Below are positions 45,390 through 53,300 of a stretch of 64,000 nt of DNA, in pieces (position 1 is the stretch's first letter; every line of letters begins with the position of its first letter). The stretch is from Hymenobacter caeli (GTDB lineage: Bacteria > Bacteroidota > Bacteroidia > Cytophagales > Hymenobacteraceae): contig NZ_JABSNP010000012.1 of the NCBI RefSeq assembly GCF_013294115.1, positions 1 through 64,000 on the forward strand. Reading direction: 5' to 3'. Below the pieces are notes generated by a model. The model had not been told where the DNA came from and did not search any database. It worked only from the letters and a program-made list of their open reading frames with translations. The position numbers and the translations under genes were made by a program.

Positions 45390-45653
45390 ATGGCCATCCT
45401 GCACCTCAAAGCCAAGCCCGGCAGCCGCACCAGCCAACTGCTCGTGGGGCCCGACGGAGCCGTAACCGCCCGGCTGGCCGTTCCGGCCCACGATGGCCTG
45501 GCCAACGCCGCGCTCCTAGTGCTGCTGGCTACCACTTTTGGCCTGCCCAAGCAAGACGTAACGTTGCTGGCGGGCCACGCCGCGCCGTTCAAGAAAGTGG
45601 AACTGGCGGGGTTGAGCGACGAGGCAATGGCGCGGGGGCTGGCCACCTTGTAG
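45390..45653 (+). CDS. YggU/DUF167 family protein
   Basis: 87 residues. LHLKAKPGSRTSQLLVG, APAHDGLANAALLVLLA-like helix and KQDVTLLAGHAAPFKKVELAG match the DUF167 alpha/beta fold. Conserved across bacteria and eukaryotes with no clear function. It follows the glycosylase gene by 18 bases, so the two are probably one transcript. Confidence 0.9.
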   Translation: MAILHLKAKPGSRTSQLLVGPDGAVTARLAVPAHDGLANAALLVLLATTFGLPKQDVTLLAGHAAPFKKVELAGLSDEAMARGLATL

Positions 45654-45675
45654 CGCGGGGGCAGCCAAGGTCATA

Positions 45676-47508
45676 CTACTTGCCGCGCTTCCAGCGGTAG
45701 TATTGGCGGTACCAGGGCGAGGTTTTTTTGAATAGGCTGCCGGTGGTTTCGTGCGGGAACATGTTGACGCGGAACACTTGCTGCCGGTCGTCTTCCAAGT
45801 GCAGGCCGCCGGTATCGGTGGCCACGCCGAAGGCGAAGCCGGCGGCGTGCACGGCGGCTTTCAGGTCGCCGTTGAGGTCGCCGTAGGGGTAGGCGAAGCT
45901 GACCACTTCGGTGCGCAAGGTCGTTTCCAAGCTGGCTTTGCTGCGCTGAATTTCGGCCGTGGCTTCGGGCAGCGGCAGCGCCGGCAAGTGCGGGTGCGAC
46001 ATGGTGTGGGCCCCAATTTCCCAGCCAGCGGCCACAAAGGCATGCTTCTGGGCCTCGTCCATCAAGTCGGCGCGGGGCTCGGTGGGGTCGGCGGCGAGGT
46101 CCCACTGGTTGTAGCGCACGGCAAAGTCACCGAGCAGGTACAGCACGCCGCGGTAGCCGTGCTGGCGCATCAGGGGCAGCAGGTTGGTGTAGTTGTCGCG
46201 GTAGCCGTCGTCGAAGGTGAGGACGAGGGGGCGGGCGGGAAACTCGGCCAGGGGCCGCTCGCCGCGGGCAAATTGCAGGTAGTCGGCGAAAGTAATCGGG
46301 GTGAAATTTCGGCTTTTGAAAAAAGCCAAATGCTGGGCGAAGTTGTCTTTCGTGACGAAAATCTGGTGCTTGGTAGCGGGCGGCGCGTCGGGGATTTTGT
46401 GGTACATGAGCACCGGCAGGAAGCCGGGCAGGGCCTTTTTCATGCGGGCCGACTGGTACACGGCCAACACTTCGGCGGCCACCCGGGCCAGGCTGTAGTG
46501 CGCCCGCACCCGCGCTTGCAGGGCCCCCGGCACGGCCTGCGGCTGCGCCAGAAAGGCCCGCGCATCGGCCAGCAGGGCCCCAAAATCAACGTCGGAAGGC
46601 GCGACCCGGGCCGAGATATCACCAAAATTAGAGGCGGCGGCCTCCTCAAAATTCACTTCTGTAACCAGGCCCGCGTAGCTGGCTTCGCCCAAGGCCAGCA
46701 CGGCGTGGCCGGCCCCCAGGGCCTCGATGGCCACCCGGCCCGCGCCGATGGTAAGTGTGGTGCGGGCCAGCCAGCCGGCCACGTCGTCGGTAAAGCCCAC
46801 CACCTCGACCCGTTCGCCAAACTGCGCTTGCAGCTGCGCCAGGGCTTGCTCACCGGCGGTAGGCAAGTGCTCCAGTTCCCCGCCAATCAGCGCTAGGCGC
46901 AGCGCCGGAAACTCGGCCAGCAGCGGCGGGAACACCTGCTGCAACAGCGCCGCCGCCCGCTCGCCCTTGCCCCCGTTGAAGCGGCCGATGAAGGCGATGC
47001 GCGGGGGCCCTGAGGTTTCGCTCGCAACTTCTGGCCCAAAGGCTACGCCGTTGGGCAGGGCCACGATTTTGGTGGGGGCCATCCGCACTTCTTCCACCAG
47101 GTGCGTTTTCAGATTGGCGCAGATGGCGATGACTTTACCGCCGTAAATGTCAAACAGCGACGTGGAGGTGTGCAGGTGCTGGCGGCCGTGCACGGTGCTC
47201 ACCAGCGGCACCCGGAGGCCGCGCAGGGCGGCGTAGCTCACCCAGCTGGCGGCCCGCGAGTGGGCGTGCACCACGTCGATTTGCTCGGTGCGCACCAGCT
47301 GGCGGATGAGGCGGGCGTTGCGCAGCCGCTGCCCGTAGCGGCGGTTGCTGATGGCCGTTTTCAGTTGCCGGGCCCCGGTGGGCAGCTGGTCCGAGTCGGA
47401 CACCAGCCACACGGCGTGGCCCTGGGCCCGGTGGGCCTCGGCCAGGGCCACGGCGTAGGCCGCCGAGCCGGCGAAAAACTCGGCCGAGAGAACGTGGAGG
47501 ATGCGCAT
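45676..47508 (-). CDS. glycosyltransferase fused to polysaccharide deacetylase
   Basis: 610 residues from the ATG at 47508, beginning MRILHVLSAEFFAGSAAYAV. The N-terminal ~370 residues are a GT-B glycosyltransferase family 4-like protein (DVVHAHSRAASWVSYAA, VALPNGV, RIAFIGRFNGGKGERAA, EALGAGHAVLALGEA). The C-terminal ~235 residues are a CE4 polysaccharide deacetylase with TFDDGYRDN (Asp-Asp at 433-434) and the metal-binding GAHTMSHPHL. The fusion would couple sugar transfer with deacetylation of an exopolysaccharide or lipid-linked glycan. No signal peptide is seen, so the deacetylase would act in the cytoplasm or at the membrane face, which is unusual for CE4. Confidence 0.88.
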   Translation of the reverse strand: MRILHVLSAEFFAGSAAYAVALAEAHRAQGHAVWLVSDSDQLPTGARQLKTAISNRRYGQRLRNARLIRQLVRTEQIDVVHAHSRAASWVSYAALRGLRVPLVSTVHGRQHLHTSTSLFDIYGGKVIAICANLKTHLVEEVRMAPTKIVALPNGVAFGPEVASETSGPPRIAFIGRFNGGKGERAAALLQQVFPPLLAEFPALRLALIGGELEHLPTAGEQALAQLQAQFGERVEVVGFTDDVAGWLARTTLTIGAGRVAIEALGAGHAVLALGEASYAGLVTEVNFEEAAASNFGDISARVAPSDVDFGALLADARAFLAQPQAVPGALQARVRAHYSLARVAAEVLAVYQSARMKKALPGFLPVLMYHKIPDAPPATKHQIFVTKDNFAQHLAFFKSRNFTPITFADYLQFARGERPLAEFPARPLVLTFDDGYRDNYTNLLPLMRQHGYRGVLYLLGDFAVRYNQWDLAADPTEPRADLMDEAQKHAFVAAGWEIGAHTMSHPHLPALPLPEATAEIQRSKASLETTLRTEVVSFAYPYGDLNGDLKAAVHAAGFAFGVATDTGGLHLEDDRQQVFRVNMFPHETTGSLFKKTSPWYRQYYRWKRGK

Positions 47509-47552
47509 CGGGCGCAAAGGTCGCATCAGGCGAGGGGAAGCGGAGAGCGGCC

Positions 47553-47691
47553 CGGGCTGCCGGCTTTTCGCCGGCTGCCCGGTAATCGCTGCACCGTTGG
47601 CGAATCGTTGCCCGCGCCGTTCCGGGGGCTCTACTTGCTGTTGAAACTGGCGCGACGATTACCGGGCAGCCGGCGAAAAGCCGGCAGCCCG
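47553..47691. repeat. palindromic repeat, family C (36-bp perfect stem)
   Basis: 47553-47588 and 47656-47691 pair perfectly over 36 bp around a 67-base loop. Each arm is itself near-palindromic (GCCGGCTTTTCGCCGGC). The same arm recurs at 49928 and 50176. It fills the spacer between the fusion gene and threonine synthase. Confidence 0.92.
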
Positions 47692-47725
47692 GCCCAAGCC
47701 GCTTTCCACTTCCCGCTTCTTGATT

Positions 47726-48928
47726 CTACCCCCGGCTCCTCCCCATCACGTTATCCAGGTATTTCTGGGCGCTGCCGGTGTTCAGCAGCAGAATTTGCTC
47801 GTGGGGCCGGAGCCAGCCGCTGGCCAGCAGGCGGCGGGCGGCCATCCACACGGCCGCGCCCTCGGGGGCCACGAACAGGCCTTCCTGCTGGGCCAGCTCG
47901 CGCATCCCGGCCAGCATGTCTTCCTCGCTGATGGCCACCACCGTGCCCCGCGACTCGCGCAGGACGCGCAGCATCAGGGCCTCGCCCAGGGGGTGGGGCA
48001 CGGCCAGGCCGTTGGCCAGGGTGGGGCGGCCCTGGTAGGCGTGGCAGTTGGGCTGGCGGCCCTCGTAGGTTTCGAGCAGGGGGCAGCAGTTTTCGGCCTG
48101 CACGGCCACCATGCGGGGCAGCTTGGCGTCGGGGGCCAGCCAGCCCAGGGCCTGCATTTCGCGGAAGGCCTTCCAGATGCCGATGAGGCCGGTGCCGCCG
48201 CCGGCGGGGTACAGCAGCACGTCGGGCAGCTGCCAGCCCAGCTGCTCGGCGATTTCGTAGCCCATCGTTTTCTTGCCTTCGAGGCGGTAGGGCTCTTTTA
48301 GCGTGGATACGTCGAGCCAGACGCCGCTGGCGTTTAGCTGGCGCACCCGGGCCCCGCAGTCGCTGATGAGGCCGTCTACCAGCTCCACGTCGGCCCCGTA
48401 CCAGTAGCATTCTTCTTTGAAGGCGTCGGGCGTGTGGCGCGGCATGACCACGGTGGCCGCCAGGCCGGCGCGGGCGCAGTAGGCGGCCAGGGCCACCCCG
48501 GCGTTGCCGGCCGTGGGGATGATGCAGCCCTCCGCGCCCAGCTCCAGGGCCTTCGACACGGCCATGCTCAGCCCCCGCGCCTTGAACGAGCCGGTGGGGT
48601 TTTGCCCCTCGTCCTTAAGCAGCAGCGAGTGCAGATTATGGCGGGCGGCCAGGCGCGGCAGCCCCAGGATGGGCGTGAAGCCTTCGCCCAGCGTCACCTT
48701 GTGGCGGTCGTCGAGCAGCGGCAGCAGGGCCCCGTAGCGCCACATCGACGCATCGGCGGCGTTGATGCCCGCGGCGGGCGTCAGGCGCTCGGCCGTGTCG
48801 TAGTCGGCCACCAGCGGCACGGCGCAGCAGGCCGACACGCGTTGCAGCTCAAAGGCGGAGTAGGCGGTGCCGCAGGCCGAGCAGTGCAGGGCGTGGAGGC
48901 GGGAAACGGAGGAGTTGGCTACCAGCAT
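47726..48928 (-). CDS. thrC: threonine synthase
   Basis: 400 residues. Fold type II PLP enzyme converting O-phosphohomoserine to threonine. An N-terminal CxxC...CC cluster (C16, C19, C34, C35) of the kind found in short threonine synthases precedes VTLGEGFTPILGLPRLA, Schiff-base Lys 116 in NPTGSFKARG, the phosphate loop TAGNAGVALAAY and PAGGGTGLIGIWKA. A related threonine/serine dehydratase is possible, but the N-terminal cluster and TLGEGFTP favour ThrC. A LysR gene lies directly upstream in the same direction. Confidence 0.88.
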   Translation of the reverse strand: MLVANSSVSRLHALHCSACGTAYSAFELQRVSACCAVPLVADYDTAERLTPAAGINAADASMWRYGALLPLLDDRHKVTLGEGFTPILGLPRLAARHNLHSLLLKDEGQNPTGSFKARGLSMAVSKALELGAEGCIIPTAGNAGVALAAYCARAGLAATVVMPRHTPDAFKEECYWYGADVELVDGLISDCGARVRQLNASGVWLDVSTLKEPYRLEGKKTMGYEIAEQLGWQLPDVLLYPAGGGTGLIGIWKAFREMQALGWLAPDAKLPRMVAVQAENCCPLLETYEGRQPNCHAYQGRPTLANGLAVPHPLGEALMLRVLRESRGTVVAISEEDMLAGMRELAQQEGLFVAPEGAAVWMAARRLLASGWLRPHEQILLLNTGSAQKYLDNVMGRSRG

Positions 48929-48995
48929 AACGAGGCAAAATTACGATTGCCGCCAGCCGGAGCTATGCCCAAACGGGATGGAATTCTGGAATAGG

Positions 48996-49901
48996 CTATG
49001 CCTTATCGGCATAGTAGCGTTTGGTAAACAGTAGAAAATCCCGGTACGGCTCGTTGTTCTCGGTGCCCTTGCGCTGAATAAAATTGAACTGCCTTCGCAT
49101 GGGCAAGTCCTTGATTTTCACCTCCACCAGTTCGCCCGAAGCCAATTCTTTCACCACGGCTTGGCGGGGCAAAAAGGCCAGGCAGCTGTCCACGCGCACG
49201 AAGTTTTTGAGGGCCTCGGTGCCGCCCAGGCGCACGCGCACCGGCAGGGCCGCCAGCTTGAGGCCCCGGTGCGCGAGGGCCTGCTCCAGCACGGCCAGCG
49301 TGCCCGAGCCGTCTTCGCGCAGGGCCAGGGGGATGCGGAGCAAATCCCGGGCTTCGAGCACGCGGGCTTCGAGCGGGTTGTGGGCCGCGCACACCGCCAC
49401 CACGTCGTCGGCCAGCAGGGGCGTGTAGGTGACGTGGCTGACTTTGTGGATGCCCTCGACGATGCCCAGCTCGATTTCGTGGGCCAGCAGGGCCTGGAGG
49501 ATGTTGTCGGAGTTGCGGTTTTTGAGGCTAAGCTGGCGGTTGGGGTGGCGCTGCAAGTAGGCCGACACCACGGGCGGCAGCACGTAGAGCGAGATGGTGG
49601 TGCTGGCCCCGATACTCAGGTGCAGCACCGGCGCAAACTCGGGGCTCAACTCGCTCATTTCCTGGTGCAATTCGAATTGCAGCTGCTTGGCTTGCAGCAG
49701 CTTCTGGTAGAGCCGCTGCCCGGCCGGCGTGAGCATAATGCTGCTGCCCAGCCGCTCAAACAAGCCCGTTCGGTAGTGCCCTTCCAAGGCTTTCACCTGC
49801 TTGCTCACCGCCGACTGGCTCACGAACAGCGCCTGCCCCGCCTTGGTGAAGCTGAGCTGCCTGGCGACTTCGAGAAACACTTCGTGGGCCTGGGAAAGCA
49901 T
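48996..49901 (-). CDS. LysR-type transcriptional regulator
   Basis: 301 residues from the ATG at 49901. The longer frame upstream reads only the translated repeats of family D (PLSAGEGPWVRFY-like), so it was rejected. N-terminal winged helix (FLEVARQLSFTKAGQALFVSQSAVSKQV...) and a LysR effector-binding domain. It is CysB/CysL-like in general plan; the ligand is unknown. Encoded 67 bases upstream of threonine synthase on the same strand, a possible target or operon partner. Confidence 0.93.
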   Translation of the reverse strand: MLSQAHEVFLEVARQLSFTKAGQALFVSQSAVSKQVKALEGHYRTGLFERLGSSIMLTPAGQRLYQKLLQAKQLQFELHQEMSELSPEFAPVLHLSIGASTTISLYVLPPVVSAYLQRHPNRQLSLKNRNSDNILQALLAHEIELGIVEGIHKVSHVTYTPLLADDVVAVCAAHNPLEARVLEARDLLRIPLALREDGSGTLAVLEQALAHRGLKLAALPVRVRLGGTEALKNFVRVDSCLAFLPRQAVVKELASGELVEVKIKDLPMRRQFNFIQRKGTENNEPYRDFLLFTKRYYADKA

Positions 49902-49927
49902 GGCGGCGAAGGTACTTGAACGGGGCG

Positions 49928-50212
49928 GGCGCGGGCTGCCGGCTTTTCGCCGGCTGCCCGCTAATCGCTGGGCTGGGTTGCCCCAACGGTAGAACCTCAC
50001 CCACGGCCCCTCTCCTGCGGAGAGGGGTGCGTTCAATTTGCCTGTTCAGTTCACAACGTTCAGGTACTGGCACCCCTCTCCGCAGGAGAGGGGCCCGCCC
50101 CGCGGGGGTCTCGTGAGGTTGCCCGGCTGGTGAGACTACCGGGCTGGTAAGGCTGCCCACGGGGGCCCCTGGCGGTTAGCGGGCAGCCGGCGAAAAGCCG
50201 GCAGCCCGCGCC
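49928..50212. repeat. family C palindrome carrying an inserted family D element
   Basis: Outer arms 49928-49964 and 50176-50212 pair perfectly over 37 bp and match the family C arms at 47553/47656 almost base for base. The loop is ~210 bases instead of 67 because a family D palindrome sits inside it. The whole non-coding stretch 49902-50303 is repeat plus the A2M leader; no gene was seen. Confidence 0.9.
49995..50118. repeat. palindromic repeat, family D, nested copy
   Basis: Left arm 49995-50030 (CCTCACCCACGGCCCCTCTC...) and right arm 50070-50118, whose inner 26 bases pair perfectly (GGCCCCTCTCCTGCGGAGAG...). The right arm has drifted at its outer end. The inner loop shares GTGCGTTCAA and CAGGTACTGGCACC with the copy at 55897. 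Confidence 0.88.
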
Positions 50213-50303
50213 GTTCAGCCACCGGATAATTTCCTCATCAAACTCCGCAGTATAGCCGAGTTTCAGTATTACCTTCCGGCCCCTTTTCGCCCCTCCCCTT
50301 TCC

Positions 50304-53300
50304 ATGCTGGCCCGTTTCCGCTTTCTGCCACTGCTCTTGCTGTTGGCTACTTTTTCGTGCTCCAAAAAATCGGCCCAGGAGCAGGCCACGGCGCAAGCCC
50401 AGACGGACGGCGACGAGATTGACCCGCACTCGAACGTGGTGTTCACCTTCGACGACAAGGTGGTGGACGAGGCCCAGCAAAACAGCTGGGACACTACGCA
50501 GTACGTGAAATTTACGCCGGCCGTGCGGGGCAAATTTAAGTGGACCGGTGACCGGGAGCTGACGTTTTCGCCCCTGGATGCGTTCCGGCCCAGCACCGTG
50601 TTTTCGGCGGCTTTGCGGCCGGGGGCCCTGCCCAGCGGCAAGCAGCAGCTGAGCATCAACCGCAGCCGGTTCCACACGCCGTACCTGCGCATGGCCGACC
50701 CGCAGGTGTTCTACGGCCGCTCGGCGCGGGCGGCGGGCACGGCCGAAATCCGGGCCAACCTGCTGTTCAACTACCCCGTGCGGCCCGCCGACCTGCGCCC
50801 CCGCCTGAAGGTGAGCCAGGACGGCAAGCCGCTGGCCGTGAACCTCATCAGCGCCGAGCCCGACCAGACGCTGGGCCTGAGCTTCGCGCAGGACGTGCGT
50901 GCCGGGGCCCCCATCACCGTGGAAATTGCGCCCGGCCTGCGGCCGGCCAACGGCACCGTGGCCACCACCACCACCCTCACCGCGCAGGCCGAAGTGCCCG
51001 ACCAAACCCAGCTCGAAGTGCGCGAGCTGACCGGGGCCCTGCTCAACGGCTTGCCCGTGGTGACGGTGCTGCTCAACCAGCCCGTGACGGTGGCCGACGT
51101 GCAAAAAACCCTCACCGTAACGCCCGCCGTGGCCTTTTCGGTGGAGGCGCTGGAAAGCGGCTTCACGCTGCGCGGCGGGTTTGAGGTGGGCAAGACGTAC
51201 CAGATTGGGCTGAAAGCGGGCACCCGCGGGCTGCTGGGCGGTACGCTCAAGGATGCGTTTCAGCAGGCCGTGTCGTTTGCCGAGGAAGACCCGAGCATCA
51301 CCTTCGCCAGCGGCGACAAGGCCCTGTACCTCGACGCGCTGGGGGCCCGCAACCTGGGTTTGCGCATCAACAAAGTGGGCAAGGTGAAAGTGACCATTGC
51401 CAAGGTGTACGCCAACAACATCCAGCAGCTGATGCGCGGCGAGCAGCAGTACGGCTCGCCCGAGTACGAGGAAGGCCAGCGCGAGTCGAGCACCGACGAG
51501 AACGGCGAGTACATCGACCGCAGCTACCGCTACTTTGACATTGAAACACTGGGCAACGTCATCTCCGAGCGCACCGTGTCGGTGGACGGGCTGCCCAAGG
51601 AAGCCGGCCTGCGCCTGCTGAATCTGGACCTGAAGGAGCTGGAATTCCAGGGGCCCCTGAAGGGGCTGTACGTGGTGAAAGTGGAGGACACCGAGCACCA
51701 GTACCTGCAAGTGAGCAAGCTGGTGGCCGTGACCGACATGGGCCTGATTGTGAAGCAGGGCGCCACCGGCGGCACGCTGGTGTTCGCCAATTCCATCCGC
51801 ACGGCCCAGCCCATCGGGGGCGTGCTGGTGAACCTGGTCAGCTCGAACAACCAGGTGATTGGCTCGGCCACGACCGACAACGCGGGCGTGGCGCAGTTCG
51901 ATTCGGCGGCCTCCATGAAGCGGTTCAAGCTGGGACTGGTGACGGCGGCCAAGGACGCCGATTTCACGTTTCTGGACCTGACCAAGAGCCAGGTGGAAAC
52001 CTCGCGCTTCGAGGTGGGCGGGCAGATGTCCAACGCGGCGCACTACCAGGCCTTTTTGTACGGCGACCGGGAGCTGTACCGCCCCGGCGACACCGTGCGC
52101 ACCAACGCCGTGGTGCGCACCGACGACTGGAAAGCGCCCCCCGCGGGCCTGCCCATGAAAATCCGGCTGCTGCTGCCCACCGGCAAGGAATACAGCAGCT
52201 TGCAGCAGAAGCTGAGCGCCGCGGGGGCCTTCGAGAGCCGCTTTATTTTGCCGCCGTCCGTGATGACGGGCCTCTACACGATGGAGGTGCTGACGGGCAA
52301 CGACGTGCTGCTGACCTCGCGGCAAATCAGCGTGGAGGAGTTCATTCCCGACCGGATGAAGGTGACCGTGGCGGCCGCCCCCGCCACGCTGCGGCCCGGC
52401 CAGAGCGTGACGGCCAGCATCACGGCCGTGAACCTGTTTGGGCCCCCGGCCACCGACCGCAAGTACGAGGTCGAGTTTTCGCTCAAACAAAAGTCGTTTA
52501 ATCCGAAAGGCTACGACGACTACAGCTTCACCATCAACAGCGGGCAGCGGCGCAAAACTACCGGCCGCGGCGACGACGGCGAGGCCCAGACGGCCCTGGA
52601 AACGCGCTTCGAAAAAGACTTGCGCGAGGGCCGCACCGACGCCGCCGGCCACGGCGCGGCCGTGTACGAGGTGCCGCAGTTTGCCGACCTGGGCACGCTG
52701 GCGGGCGCGGCCTTCGCCACGGTGTTCGACGAAACGGGGCGGCCGGTGAACCGCCTGGCCACCTTCGAGGTGCAGACCCAGGCCACGATGTTCGGCATCC
52801 AGAACCTGCCCGATTTGGTGAACACCCGCCAGGCGCTGCCGCTGCGGCTGCTGGCCCTCACGCCCGCCGGGGCCCCCACCCAGGCCCCCGCCCAGGTGCG
52901 CGTGGTGCGGATGCTGTGGGAAACCGTGCTGGAGCGCCAGGGCGGCCGCTTCGTGTACAACTCGCAGCAGCGCGAGCAAACCGTGCTCAGCCAGAACCTG
53001 ACGGTGGGCACCGGCACGGCCCTGAGCTACACCCCCCTCAACTCGGGCGAGTACGAGGTGCGCGTGAACCGGCCCGGGGCCCTGCCCTACGTGATGCAGC
53101 GCTTCTACGCCTACGGCTACGGCGACACGCAGGCCAACTCCTTCGAGGTCAGCAACGAAGGCGCGGTGACCATCGAGGCCGACAAGGCCCAGTACGCCCC
53201 CGGCGAAACGGCCAGCCTGCTGCTGAAAACGCCCTTCGCCGGCCGCATCCTCGTGACGGTGGAGCGCGACCACGTGCTCGACCACTTCTACGTGACCACG

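Noticed and set aside
49902..50036. N-terminal extension of the LysR gene
   Set aside because: The extra residues are the translation of family C/D repeats; the winged-helix domain begins right after the ATG at 49901.
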